From Bacteroides sp. 519 (GTDB lineage: Bacteria; Bacteroidota; Bacteroidia; Bacteroidales; Bacteroidaceae), in contig NZ_QVMJ01000001.1 in the NCBI RefSeq assembly GCF_010500955.1, positions 500,215 to 564,214 of the forward strand: a DNA stretch of 64,000 nt, given 5' to 3'. The translations under genes and the position numbers were made by a program. Below the pieces are notes generated by a model. It was given only the letters and a program-made list of their open reading frames with translations, did not search any database and had not been told where the DNA came from. This document shows positions 7,561 to 16,947 of this stretch, piece after piece. The first letter of the stretch is position 1. Each line of letters begins with the position of its first letter.

Positions 7561-8580
7561 ATGAAAAACTGTGTCATCTTTAGTCTTATAATATTTATAT
7601 GTTATGGCTGCGGCTCTGTAGAAAAAATACAGAAAGCAAAAGGTCTTTATAGTGTAGCATTTTATAATGTAGAGAATTTATTTGATACTGTTCCCGATCC
7701 GGGGAAAAACGATGCCGAATACTTGCCTTATGGTGCTAACCAATGGAATACAAAGAAGTATACGGCAAAGTTGGCAAATATAGCACAGGTATTAAGCGAA
7801 CTCACCTGCGCGAAAACTCCGCAAGGTCCTGTAGTAATTGGCTTGGCCGAAGTAGAAAACCGGTATGTTTTGAACGATTTGGTAATTCAACCTGCTATTG
7901 CTGCCGCAAAGTACGGCATTGTACACATTGAAGGTGAAGACAAGCGTGGCATTGATTGTGCATTATTATATGATCCTAAACAGTTTAAACTTGAAAGTTC
8001 TGTTTTAATACCCCATAAACCATTTAATAATGATACTACACATAAAACACGTGGTTTTTTGCTGGTAGAAGGAAAAGTAGCTAAAGAAAGAATATGCTTT
8101 ATTGTAAATCACTGGCCATCGCGCGGAGCCGCCGCTCCTGCCCGTATCTGGGCGGCCAGGCAGGTGAGGGCGATCACCGATTCGTTAGCTAACACACATC
8201 CTGATCTGAAAATAATTGTAATGGGCGATATGAATGATGACCCAATGGACGAAAGTATGATAACCCTGGGTGCCCGAAAAACAATAGCTGAGGTAGTAGA
8301 AGGCGACTTTTACAATCCTTGGTGGGCAACCCTTGAAGATGAGGGCGTGGGCACACTGCTATACCGTGGAAAGTGGAATTTCTTCGACCAGATTGTTCTC
8401 TCACGTAACTTGCTTGTAGGTAAGGGGCTAAAATACGAATCGCACGAAGTATTTTCACGTGATTATCTTTTTCAACAAGATGGTAAGTACAAAGGTTATC
8501 CTTTCCGTACACATGGAGGCCGGGAATGGTTGAATGGATATAGTGATCATTTGCCAACAATTATTTATTTGAAAAAATAA
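7561..8580 (+). CDS. Endonuclease/exonuclease/phosphatase-family lipoprotein
   Basis: 339 residues from ATG at 7561, chosen because it begins a lipoprotein signal peptide (IFSLIIFICYGCGS, Cys at residue 19) and has AAGGAG upstream; the earlier in-frame start at 7495 would bury the signal. EEP-fold motifs follow in order: VAFYNVENLFD, VVIGLAEVENR (metal-binding Glu), FIVNHWPSRG (His), VMGDMNDDP (Asp/Asn), and YSDHLPT (general-base His) at the C-terminus. Bacteroidota members act as exported DNases or phosphodiesterases. It probably sits in the envelope facing the periplasm or surface. All catalytic motifs are intact. Confidence 0.9.
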   Translation: MKNCVIFSLIIFICYGCGSVEKIQKAKGLYSVAFYNVENLFDTVPDPGKNDAEYLPYGANQWNTKKYTAKLANIAQVLSELTCAKTPQGPVVIGLAEVENRYVLNDLVIQPAIAAAKYGIVHIEGEDKRGIDCALLYDPKQFKLESSVLIPHKPFNNDTTHKTRGFLLVEGKVAKERICFIVNHWPSRGAAAPARIWAARQVRAITDSLANTHPDLKIIVMGDMNDDPMDESMITLGARKTIAEVVEGDFYNPWWATLEDEGVGTLLYRGKWNFFDQIVLSRNLLVGKGLKYESHEVFSRDYLFQQDGKYKGYPFRTHGGREWLNGYSDHLPTIIYLKK

Positions 8581-8590
8581 GCAGTACTCA

Positions 8591-8950
8591 TTATTGCTTA
8601 GATGTATTTATTCTCTTTCTGAAACCATCAGGGGTAATGCCGCAGTATTCTTTGAACAGGCGGTGAAATGTGAAACGTGACCCAAATCCGGCATCCAGTG
8701 CAATAGCTTCTATAGAGAGGTTGTTATACTGTGGGTTTTGGAGCATCTGCATGGCATGTTGTATACGCAAACGTACTATATAATGGGTGAAGGCACAACC
8801 ATAATACCGACGTATGGTGTTATGCAGATACATCTCGTTGGTATATATCATATGGGCTACACGCCGACGGTTGATATGGGGTTCGGTATATATATGGGTT
8901 TCTTCCATGAGCCGTTGTAAGCGGCGGTTGAGTATTAGTGGATTGTTCAT
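8591..8950 (-). CDS. Short AraC-family transcriptional regulator
   Basis: 119 residues, consisting almost entirely of the AraC-type double helix-turn-helix domain: MYLHNTIRRYYGCAFTHYIV (first HTH), LSIEAIALDAGFGSRFTFHR (second HTH) and the FKEYCGITPDGFRKR signature. There is no N-terminal ligand or receiver domain, so effector sensing, if any, is by another protein. It is convergent with the nuclease gene. Two abutting 21-bp palindromes lie about 155-195 bp upstream and are candidate binding sites. Confidence 0.88.
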   Translation of the reverse strand: MNNPLILNRRLQRLMEETHIYTEPHINRRRVAHMIYTNEMYLHNTIRRYYGCAFTHYIVRLRIQHAMQMLQNPQYNNLSIEAIALDAGFGSRFTFHRLFKEYCGITPDGFRKRINTSKQ

Positions 8951-9102
8951 ATTAGTTGGGAGAATTAAGGATGATTAGTACCAAACTAATAACTAGTATC
9001 AAACCGTAAATGATGTTGTGAATGATGGCTTCGTGTTTCATAATAGGAAATTTTATTCATGTAATACATTGGTTGAATGATTGACACAAATGTATTATAT
9101 AG

Positions 9103-9144
9103 TATGGAAATGGGTGTTCCGTATTTGGAAATCATTGTTCCATA
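9103..9144. promoter_or_regulatory. Two abutting 21-bp palindromes (GGAA-N7-TTCC)
   Basis: TATGGAA-N7-TTCCGTA occupies 9103-9123 and TTTGGAA-N7-TTCCATA occupies 9124-9144, directly adjoining and so placed on the same DNA face about two helical turns apart. They lie upstream of the short AraC gene and are good operator candidates for it or for another dimeric regulator. Confidence 0.65.
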
Positions 9145-9270
9145 TCTGGTATTTTATGAAAAGCGTATGAATTTATTCCACAAAGGTAGCAAGGTGAAGG
9201 AAGCTGGAAATAAATAAGATGGTATGAGCAGTAAGGCTGGATTTGGAAGTTATAGAAACTTTGCAAGAAT

Positions 9271-9300
9271 AAAAATAGGACGACCATAAAAGGCCGTCCT
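9271..9300 (-). terminator. Intrinsic terminator after the secreted hypothetical gene
   Basis: Stem 9277-9285 with 9292-9300 (AGGACGACC / GGCCGTCCT, one wobble) and a six-base loop. Read leftwards it is followed by ATTTTT. It lies 28 bp beyond the stop of the gene at 9328-9783. Confidence 0.8.
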
Positions 9301-9327
9301 TTGAACAGGTTGAGGTCGTTGCTATTA

Positions 9328-9783
9328 TTATTTAATGCTGAAACTGTTAACGATATTTGTTGCTTGTTGTTCAAATCCATCAGCATAGGTAATGGATGAC
9401 AATAATGCGATATTGGATTCTGTGTCGCACAGTAAAACCAGACAGACATTAACTCCATCTATTTCACCTTCAATAAAAGCACCCTCTAAAGTAGTCAGAG
9501 CAAGTTCTCCTATCTCAGAATTTTTCATTTTTAGTTCAACAGCCATTGTGCCTAAAGCAGTGCCGAGGTCTTCGGGGTCAATTCCATCGTAATCAATAAC
9601 TTCGATAGCTAAATGGATGTTGTTGTTTTCAGCTTCAAAACTTTCGGCAGTGTTTTCCAATACTTTAAAATTAGTGGGTACACTAAATGAAAGTCCATAC
9701 TGTTTCCATGTGTAACGTTGTTGAGCGTTGGCAACCATACATAAACAAAAAATAACAGTTAGTGATACAAGAATTCTTTTCAT
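9328..9783 (-). CDS. Secreted protein of unknown function
   Basis: 151 residues. A cleavable signal peptide (MKRILVSLTVIFCLCMVANA) precedes QQRYTWKQYGLSFSVPTNFKV, a pattern reminiscent of DcrB/PsbP-like small domains, and the protein ends in QQATNIVNSFSIK. That resemblance is weak and I do not assign a function. It is monocistronic with its own terminator. The protein is expected in the periplasm. Confidence 0.7.
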   Translation of the reverse strand: MKRILVSLTVIFCLCMVANAQQRYTWKQYGLSFSVPTNFKVLENTAESFEAENNNIHLAIEVIDYDGIDPEDLGTALGTMAVELKMKNSEIGELALTTLEGAFIEGEIDGVNVCLVLLCDTESNIALLSSITYADGFEQQATNIVNSFSIK

Positions 9784-10045
9784 GATCTTACTTTAAAGGG
9801 TGAATAATTGAATGACATGTACAAAAGTAAGGCAGGTTTTTGAAAAAGGTGTGTCAAATTGGAAAAAGTTATTTTGCAACCTCTACCTTGCAATTTGCAT
9901 AAAATGATAAGAGTTGGTTTTCATTTTGCTTAAAATTGACTGTGAATCCTTGCTAAAATCCGGAGTTTGTTATTCTGTATTCAAACAATAATGTGTACTT
10001 TTGCACAGAATTTCTGATTCACTAACAAATAAATATTTTATAAAC

Positions 10046-11044
10046 ATGATTAATTACAAAGATTTAGGTCTCGTGAATACACGAGAAATGTTCGCAAAAG
10101 CAATCGAAGGCGGATATGCAATTCCAGCTTTCAACTTTAATAATATGGAACAGTTGCAGGCTATTGTTCAGGCCGCAGCCGAAACTAAATCTCCGGTTAT
10201 TCTGCAAGTATCAAAAGGTGCACGTAACTATGCAAACCAAACTTTGCTTCGTTATATGGCCGAAGGTGCTGTAGCTTATGCAAAAGAACTAGGCTGGGAA
10301 AAACCACAAATCGTACTTCACCTTGACCATGGTGATTCTTTCGAAACATGTAAATCATGTATCGACATGGGATTCTCTTCTGTAATGATCGATGGTTCTC
10401 ATCTTCCTTACGATGAAAACGTAGCTCTTACAAAGAAAGTTGTTGAATATGCTCACCAGTTCGACGTAACAGTTGAAGGCGAACTTGGCGTATTGGCAGG
10501 TGTTGAAGATGATGTAGTTGCCGAACACCATACTTATACAAAACCAGAAGAAGTTGTTGACTTTGTTACTAAAACAGGTTGCGACAGTCTGGCTATTTCA
10601 ATTGGTACATCTCACGGTGCTAACAAATTCAAACCAGAACAATGTACTCGTAATGCCGAAGGTATATTGGTTCCTCCTCCATTGCGTTTCGATGTGTTGG
10701 AAGGTGTTGAAAAAGAACTTCCCGGATTCCCAATCGTTCTTCACGGAGCATCATCAGTTCCACAAGAAGAAGTTGCTACAATCAACAAATACGGTGGTGC
10801 ATTGAAAGATGCTATCGGTATTCCTGAAGAACAACTTCGTAAAGCTGCTGCTTCGGCTGTTTGCAAAATCAATATCGACTCAGACAGTCGTTTGGCTATG
10901 ACTGCTGCCGTTCGCGAAGTTTTTGCTACTCAACCTGCTGAATTCGACCCACGTAAATACTTAGGTCCGGCTCGCGAAAACATGAAAAAACTGTATGTTC
11001 ACAAAATTGTAGACGTATTAGGATCGGCTGGAAAAGCAGAATAA
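10046..11044 (+). CDS. fbaA: Class II fructose-bisphosphate aldolase
   Basis: 332 residues from ATG at 10046, the start that gives the usual MINYKDLGLVNTREMF beginning; upstream in-frame codons overlap the promoter (-7-like TACTTTTG, 9996-10003). Zinc and catalytic motifs include IVLHLDHGDSFETCK, VEGELGVLAGVEDD, and IVLHGASSVP near the end. The enzyme cleaves fructose-1,6-bisphosphate to dihydroxyacetone phosphate and glyceraldehyde-3-phosphate in cytosolic glycolysis and the reverse in gluconeogenesis. It is monocistronic and followed by a strong terminator. Confidence 0.95.
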   Translation: MINYKDLGLVNTREMFAKAIEGGYAIPAFNFNNMEQLQAIVQAAAETKSPVILQVSKGARNYANQTLLRYMAEGAVAYAKELGWEKPQIVLHLDHGDSFETCKSCIDMGFSSVMIDGSHLPYDENVALTKKVVEYAHQFDVTVEGELGVLAGVEDDVVAEHHTYTKPEEVVDFVTKTGCDSLAISIGTSHGANKFKPEQCTRNAEGILVPPPLRFDVLEGVEKELPGFPIVLHGASSVPQEEVATINKYGGALKDAIGIPEEQLRKAAASAVCKINIDSDSRLAMTAAVREVFATQPAEFDPRKYLGPARENMKKLYVHKIVDVLGSAGKAE

Positions 11045-11071
11045 GAATAGATTCTTACTATAAAAGATAGA

Positions 11072-11107
11072 GAGGAATTATCCTGTTTGGGATAATTCCT
11101 CTTTTTT
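11072..11107 (+). terminator. Intrinsic terminator after fbaA
   Basis: GAGGAATTATCC (11072-11083) pairs perfectly with GGATAATTCCTC (11090-11101) and is followed by a run of six T. Confidence 0.92.
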
Positions 11108-11120
11108 ATTTCCTTTCTTT

Positions 11121-11152
11121 TTTGTTTTTATGAGGCTAACACGCTAATTTTG
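11121..11152 (+). promoter_or_regulatory. Bacteroidota-type promoter of the HTCS-like gene
   Basis: TTTG (11121-11124), 20 bp, then TAATTTTG (11145-11152). This fits TTTG-N19/20-TAnnTTTG and lies 27 bp before the start codon at 11179. Confidence 0.75.
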
Positions 11153-11178
11153 CAGTAATTATTAAAACTCCAGTACAG

Positions 11179-14100
11179 ATGAAAAACAATCTCTTTTGTT
11201 CTCTGAAGCGGTCTCATTTTTTAGTCCTCTTTCTGTTGTGTAGCAGCATGGCGTTTGCTTCCAGTCTCAGACAATATTCGGTTAAAGATGGTTTGTCCGA
11301 TCCTACCGTATCTTCTGTTTATCAGGATAGTAACGGGTTATTATGGCTTGGAACCAACAACGGTATAAACACCTTCGACGGATTAAACTTCCGAAATTTG
11401 GTATTCAACGACGCCACCAGTCCGTTTGCCGGAAGTGTAATCGTAGATATATTTGAGGCCGAGAATGATATTTTATGGGTTCTAACCAATCAAGGCCTTT
11501 TTAGAATGAATCATAAAAAGCTTAAAACAGAAAAATTTGAAGGTTTTAATCAGGATTCAAAAATAACTTATGGTCTTTCTAACGACATCTATGCGGTGAA
11601 AGAAGATAATTTCATCAACTATTATGTGTCGGCTAACGAGACCTTTAAAAAAGTACCTGTCAGAGATCTTGCTTTTGATAGTGTAATGGAGATATTTGTT
11701 GATAATAACAACAATCTATGGGTATTTACTGACGACGGCAATCATCGTAGCTTTTCAATAAGCTATGAAGGCTCTGAACTCAAGTTAACTGCTTCAAACC
11801 AGTTCAGGCATGCCGAACCTTTGTTGTGGTGCTTTTACAATGAGGGTTTTGTTTATTTTGTTGATGCCACACTTACCTTCTTCGAGTATAATTTAGCATC
11901 TCGTACCAAATATTATATTCAGGATATTCGTGAAGATGTTCTTAAATATGGTGAAATATCTTCTATAATCAAGCACAAAGATGATTTCTTTGTAGGATTT
12001 GCCAATGGTGGACTGCTACGTATAAAGAATATGCCCGATCAGCGGAATAAGTACCAACTTGAATCTATTTCGTTGAAAACAGGTGTGCTCTCTCTTACAA
12101 CCGACAGGTTTCAGGATATTGTATGGATTGGTACCAATGGACAAGGAGTATACATGTATTTTAACGAAGCTTCATCATTAGAAGGAGTATTATCTGCATC
12201 CTTACCCAATTCTGTAAGATCACCGCTGACTTCTTTCTATCTGGATAGAAATCAAACACTTTGGTTGGCAACTGCAGGAGACGGAATTATGAATATGTAC
12301 GATTACGATCCTGAAAAAGATTCGGGTAGCCGTTCCGAACAATTCACCAGCTTCAATAGCTATTTAGGTAGTAATATGGTGTATGATCTGGAAGGAAGTA
12401 ACCGCAATATAATCTGGGTTGGAACAGATAATGGTCTTAACTATTACTCTTATGCCGAACGACGGTTAAAAAACCTGATGATTGTAACCGATGGAGTACC
12501 TCAGAAAAAGCCTTTGAAACTGATACGCTCCATTTGCGAGTTGAACGATACAACCTTATGGATTACCACCGCAGGCGAAGGAGTTGTAAAAGTACGTGTG
12601 GCAGGAACTGCCGATACACCTGTAGTAGCTGAGGCAAAACGATTTACCATTGGCGACGGCGATGCAGATGAAAATCAATTTACTGTAGCCTATAAAGACG
12701 ATAGCAATACAGTGTGGTTTGGAACTTTGGGCAAAGGAGTTTATAAAATGGATAGCCGTTCGGAAAGAATGGAAAATATACAGTTCGACAAAATAGAGAA
12801 ATCATTGCTGAATAATATTTATGCTATTCATAAAAACAATCAGGGATACTGGTTTGGAACCGGTAACGGGCTTGCCAATCTTAACAACAATCAAAAAACA
12901 GTATACAACGATCAGAACGGATTGCCATTTAAAATGATAAATGGTATTCTGGAAGATAATTCATCGAATCTGTGGTTAACTACAAACAGAGGAATTGTGA
13001 AGTTCAGCTTGCAAAGACTTACTCCACATTTGTGCAAACAATCGGGCGATGAGGTTATTGCTAATTTTGGAGAAGGTGCTTATTACAAAGATCCGGTTAG
13101 CCACATGTTATTCTTTGGAGGATCGAACGGATATGTAACTATAAACGAAACAGAATTTACACACGAAGATTATACACCCGAAATTCAGTTTACCGGTCTT
13201 TCAATCTTTGGAAAACAAGAGAATATATACGATTACCTATCAGGAAAAAGAAAATCGGAAGTACTTAAACTAGGAAACGATCAGAATGTTTTTGCTGTAT
13301 CTTTTGTGGCTAACGACTTTATTGATGGTGGTGAATATACCTACTTCTATAAACTGAACGAGCAGAGCGATAACTGGGTAGATAATGGAACTTCTAATAC
13401 AGCTTTCTTTACTTACTTAAATCCGGGTACCTATACATTGTCTACTAAATACCGTAACAATGTAACAGGAAAAGAAAGCCCGGCTTATAATTTGAAGATG
13501 CGTATCACTCCTCCTTTCTATAAAAGCGTTTGGGCTTATTTACTTTACATACTATTATTTGCTGCAATTGTTTATTTTGCCCGTTGGTTTGCTGTATGGC
13601 AAAACAAAAAGCAACTGGAACGTCGTTTCTCGGAAGAAACAAACAAAGTTAAACTTCAGTTCTTTGCAAGTATGGCAAGCGAGGTGTATTCGGCTTTAAC
13701 CATGATAATGAACCCGGCGAAGAAAATAGTTGAAATGTCGGAATCGGATCAGCAACTGAATACATATACAAATGTAATCCGTCAGAATGCCCTTAAGCTA
13801 GACGAGTTTGTGAGAGACATTTCAGAGCTTCGTATGCTGGAAAGCGGCGAAAGAACACCACAAATACAAACCTTGTCGGTATCGGAAATAGCAGACTCCA
13901 TTGCAGAAAGTTTTATAAATAAAACACAGGCAAAAAACATTAACTACCAGATAAAGATTGATAGTGAAATTTATTGGAATTCGGATAACTATTGTTTGAA
14001 AAATATTATCAGTAATTTACTGACATATGCTTTCACCCACATCGAAACCAAAGGTACTATTGCTTTGGAACTCTCTGCCGATGAAAGCAATCTGCAACTT

Positions 14101-15225
14101 GTTATCAGTGGAAACGGAATGAACGTTGATGCGAAAAAACTGAAAGAACTGTTCGACCGTAAAACCGTTCTCGAAATGCTTGAAGCACGTAGCAAACAAG
14201 GATACTCGGTACGCGATGAACTAATTCTTGCTAATTGTGCCGGCATGGTAAACCTGCTGAATGGCGAAGTAAAAGTACAGGAATCGGGCGAAGGTGTTTC
14301 TTTCATTGTGAAGTTGCCTCAATTGGTTATTGAAAATGAAGAAGCAGTAATTATTGAAGATGAAAAACCGCTTACTGTATATACCGAAACAAAGGCACCA
14401 GTAATGCCTGTATGTAAAGCAAATGCAGATAAAATGACAATTATGTTAATCAGTAACAATGCTTCGTTGGTATGGTTACTGGCCGATCATTTTGCATCAA
14501 AATACAATTTGGATATACAAAATGATGTTGCAGCAATTCCAGAATTACTAAAAACAAATAAATACAAACTGGTTATTTCGGAAGCCCATTTAACCGATGC
14601 TGATGGAATTGAACTGATTAAGAGTATTAAGCAAGACCAAAGTAATTCGCAAATATCCTGCGTGATACTTGCATCGGAAAATAGTCTTGATGAAAGATTC
14701 AGATCGATGGATGCAGGTGTAGAACTGTATATCGAAAAACCATTCGATATGGAAATCATTGAAACAGAAGTTGAACGTATTCTGAAATACAAAGAATTGC
14801 AGGAACAATATACTTCTTCATTGAATCGTAAATTTGAATTGGGCGATGAAGCTTTCGCCACCAAAGACGATAAAGACTTCTACGATAAAATGATTGCTAT
14901 AATAGATGCAAATCTTACCAATCCTAAACTTTCAGTAGAACTGGTTTGCAATGAACTGGGGTATACTTCGCAAGATTTCTATACTAAACTGAAGGAAATA
15001 ACCAGCAAAACTCCGAACGAAATAATCAGGGAATACAGGTTAAGCATTGTTGAATCGTTATTGATCTCTACTTCACTACCGGTTGATGAAATTATAGAGA
15101 AATCAGGATTTAATAATAAAACAACATTTGTAAAAGTATTCACCCAGAAGTTTGGAATGGCTCCCCGCAACTATCGTGAGCAGCATAAGAGAAAGATTCT
15201 GGCTGATATTGAGAAAAGAAAGTAA
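11179..15225 (+). CDS. HTCS-like regulator with degenerate kinase and receiver
   Basis: 1348 residues with full hybrid two-component architecture: signal peptide (about 1-28), two-component-propeller repeats (about 29-650; for example DSNGLLWLGTNNGINTFDG), Y_Y_Y domain (about 690-775), one transmembrane helix (about 780-802), HisKA-like helices, an ATPase-like domain, a receiver-like domain (about 1085-1200) and a C-terminal AraC HTH (about 1220-1335). The signalling residues are altered. The phosphoacceptor motif reads FFASMASEVYSALT with Ser834 where His is expected. The ATPase region has SGNGMNVD and no GTGIGL-type glycine box. The receiver has NN at 1093-1094 and Glu1135 where Asp is expected, although Lys1187 is kept. 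Classical phosphorelay therefore seems impossible; regulation may be by ligand-driven conformation. The target genes are unknown. Confidence 0.88.
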   Translation: MKNNLFCSLKRSHFLVLFLLCSSMAFASSLRQYSVKDGLSDPTVSSVYQDSNGLLWLGTNNGINTFDGLNFRNLVFNDATSPFAGSVIVDIFEAENDILWVLTNQGLFRMNHKKLKTEKFEGFNQDSKITYGLSNDIYAVKEDNFINYYVSANETFKKVPVRDLAFDSVMEIFVDNNNNLWVFTDDGNHRSFSISYEGSELKLTASNQFRHAEPLLWCFYNEGFVYFVDATLTFFEYNLASRTKYYIQDIREDVLKYGEISSIIKHKDDFFVGFANGGLLRIKNMPDQRNKYQLESISLKTGVLSLTTDRFQDIVWIGTNGQGVYMYFNEASSLEGVLSASLPNSVRSPLTSFYLDRNQTLWLATAGDGIMNMYDYDPEKDSGSRSEQFTSFNSYLGSNMVYDLEGSNRNIIWVGTDNGLNYYSYAERRLKNLMIVTDGVPQKKPLKLIRSICELNDTTLWITTAGEGVVKVRVAGTADTPVVAEAKRFTIGDGDADENQFTVAYKDDSNTVWFGTLGKGVYKMDSRSERMENIQFDKIEKSLLNNIYAIHKNNQGYWFGTGNGLANLNNNQKTVYNDQNGLPFKMINGILEDNSSNLWLTTNRGIVKFSLQRLTPHLCKQSGDEVIANFGEGAYYKDPVSHMLFFGGSNGYVTINETEFTHEDYTPEIQFTGLSIFGKQENIYDYLSGKRKSEVLKLGNDQNVFAVSFVANDFIDGGEYTYFYKLNEQSDNWVDNGTSNTAFFTYLNPGTYTLSTKYRNNVTGKESPAYNLKMRITPPFYKSVWAYLLYILLFAAIVYFARWFAVWQNKKQLERRFSEETNKVKLQFFASMASEVYSALTMIMNPAKKIVEMSESDQQLNTYTNVIRQNALKLDEFVRDISELRMLESGERTPQIQTLSVSEIADSIAESFINKTQAKNINYQIKIDSEIYWNSDNYCLKNIISNLLTYAFTHIETKGTIALELSADESNLQLVISGNGMNVDAKKLKELFDRKTVLEMLEARSKQGYSVRDELILANCAGMVNLLNGEVKVQESGEGVSFIVKLPQLVIENEEAVIIEDEKPLTVYTETKAPVMPVCKANADKMTIMLISNNASLVWLLADHFASKYNLDIQNDVAAIPELLKTNKYKLVISEAHLTDADGIELIKSIKQDQSNSQISCVILASENSLDERFRSMDAGVELYIEKPFDMEIIETEVERILKYKELQEQYTSSLNRKFELGDEAFATKDDKDFYDKMIAIIDANLTNPKLSVELVCNELGYTSQDFYTKLKEITSKTPNEIIREYRLSIVESLLISTSLPVDEIIEKSGFNNKTTFVKVFTQKFGMAPRNYREQHKRKILADIEKRK

Positions 15226-15248
15226 GTATCAGTTAAAATCGTATTCAA

Positions 15249-15286
15249 TCCTTGTTTAGTCGGGTATTAATCTGGCTAAACAAGGA
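15249..15286 (+). terminator. Hairpin after the HTCS-like gene
   Basis: TCCTTGTTTAG (15249-15259) pairs perfectly with CTAAACAAGGA (15276-15286). The following tract (ATCTTTTG) is only moderately T-rich, so termination may be partial. Confidence 0.65.
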
Positions 15287-15310
15287 ATCTTTTGTTTATA
15301 GCACTTACAC

Positions 15311-16903
15311 ATGGCACCTATCTATTACTTATATCTGTTTGTTGCTTTGTTTTTTCTTTCGGGATGCAATTCTTATGTCAACTCCAATTTGCAGAAAGCA
15401 GAAAAACAATTAGCTCATGCTTCTGATTCATCATTATTAATTTTGCAAAGCCTGGACGAGGATTATCCAAACATGACTGATAAGGAGAAAGCCTTATTTG
15501 GATTACTCTATTTTCAAGCATGCGACAAAGAAGGTGTAGTATTATCATCAACAGAATTAATAGATTATTCTATCGACTATTTCAAAAAGAAAGGAAACAA
15601 AGAAAGGCTTGCTACAAGTTATTTTTATCGGGGCAGGTATTGTGGCGATAGAAGAGAATATGGTAACGCCATTCAGGATATGTTGAAAGCATTGGAACTA
15701 GCCAATCATAAAAAAGATCATAGTTTGCTGGGAAAGATTTATTGCGATCTGGGACAAATATCGGTTAATCAAGGCGAAAACGAAAAAGCTTTAGATTATG
15801 TGTCTCGGTCAATGAAGCACTTTAACGAAACAGATGAGATAGATAATCTGGCAAAAATGTATCTGATATCCAGTTGGGTGAATGTACAAATGAGTAATTA
15901 TGATACTGCTATTCAATCTACTTTAAAAGCTATTGATTTAACAGCTGATTCTCTGGTAATAGGAGATGCATATAGAGAATTGGCAAGCATATACAATTAT
16001 ATGGAAAAATATGATTCGACAGTTTATTATGCTAAACAAAGTATCCTATATCCTTATTTCAGTACCAATCAGTCACTACGATATAATACAATTGCAAATG
16101 CCTATTTTTCTCTGAGCGAATACGATTCTGTCATTGCATATGTAAACAAAGCGTTTGAATTTCCTTACGATATTTATATAGAACGTACATTGTATCGCGT
16201 GCTTACGAATACATATTATAATAAAAATGATAAGGAAAAAACAGAGCTCTACTTAAGCAAATTCTACCAATGTAAAGATTCCATAGAAAAGTTAGAAAAA
16301 AATCCTAACATAAAACTAATAGAAGAGGTACATTACTCGCAAATTGAAAAGGAAAAAATCAAATCTCATCGTTTATGGCTAGTGATTCTGATTATTTTTA
16401 TTCTTGTTGTTGCAGGTTTCATTTTTTATACCCTTCACAAACGTACTTACCGTAAAGAAACAGAAGTAAATGTTTATAAAGAAGAATTAGGAAAGAAATA
16501 TAGCCTGTTGTTAGAAGAAGTTGTTGACGAAATACAACAGGTTAAAAACAAATATGCCGAACAACGGCGTAATGCTAAATTTGAAGAAAGAGTTGACATT
16601 GATAAAAAAGTTTATGAAGAGGTTTTGCACTACAACAACGAAAGTAAATTCATTGATAAGATGAATCGTAAACTGAATGCTCTTCCCGAAAAGTTAACTA
16701 AAGACTATCCCGAAATATCGTACAGAGAAATTATTTGGTGTTGTTTGTTTGTTCTTAGAGTTCCTACAACCGAAATTTCAATGTTGCTGGACTATACACA
16801 AAGTAGCCAGTATAAATTTAAACAAAGACTCGTTAAAAAACTCAATCTTAAAAGTACAAAAGATTTGGAAGAGTTATTGAGTAATTATGTTTTTGTTGTT
16901 TAA
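15311..16903 (+). CDS. TPR lipoprotein/membrane regulator with C-terminal helical domain
   Basis: 530 residues. The N-terminus is a lipoprotein-like signal (LFVALFFLSGC, Cys about 19). Tetratricopeptide-type repeats fill about 30-340 (YRGRYCGDRREYGNAIQDM, YCDLGQISVNQGENEKALDY and others). One transmembrane helix lies at about 356-378 (LWLVILIIFILVVAGFIFY), followed by a coiled-coil stretch. The end (about 455-525) has ISYREIIWCCLFVLRVPTTE then ISMLLDYTQSSQYKFKQRL, which resembles the LuxR-like HTH tail of Bacteroidota TPR membrane regulators. It probably senses something through the periplasmic TPRs and signals inside. It lies 85 bp after the HTCS-like gene and 44 bp before the phosphatase, so co-expression is plausible. 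Confidence 0.75.
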   Translation: MAPIYYLYLFVALFFLSGCNSYVNSNLQKAEKQLAHASDSSLLILQSLDEDYPNMTDKEKALFGLLYFQACDKEGVVLSSTELIDYSIDYFKKKGNKERLATSYFYRGRYCGDRREYGNAIQDMLKALELANHKKDHSLLGKIYCDLGQISVNQGENEKALDYVSRSMKHFNETDEIDNLAKMYLISSWVNVQMSNYDTAIQSTLKAIDLTADSLVIGDAYRELASIYNYMEKYDSTVYYAKQSILYPYFSTNQSLRYNTIANAYFSLSEYDSVIAYVNKAFEFPYDIYIERTLYRVLTNTYYNKNDKEKTELYLSKFYQCKDSIEKLEKNPNIKLIEEVHYSQIEKEKIKSHRLWLVILIIFILVVAGFIFYTLHKRTYRKETEVNVYKEELGKKYSLLLEEVVDEIQQVKNKYAEQRRNAKFEERVDIDKKVYEEVLHYNNESKFIDKMNRKLNALPEKLTKDYPEISYREIIWCCLFVLRVPTTEISMLLDYTQSSQYKFKQRLVKKLNLKSTKDLEELLSNYVFVV

Positions 16904-16947
16904 TGCATTTTTTGCTATATGAATAATTATAAATAAATTTGTAGATT

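Larger units (their letters stand above)
8951..9327. other. Gene-free gap upstream of the AraC regulator
   Basis: This 377-bp gap holds no convincing reading frame. It contains the tandem palindromes at 9103-9144 and the hairpin terminator at 9271-9300. A palindromic CTAATAACTAGTA-like stretch occurs near 8983-8996. The regulator's promoter should lie here, but I could not place it with confidence. Confidence 0.6.
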
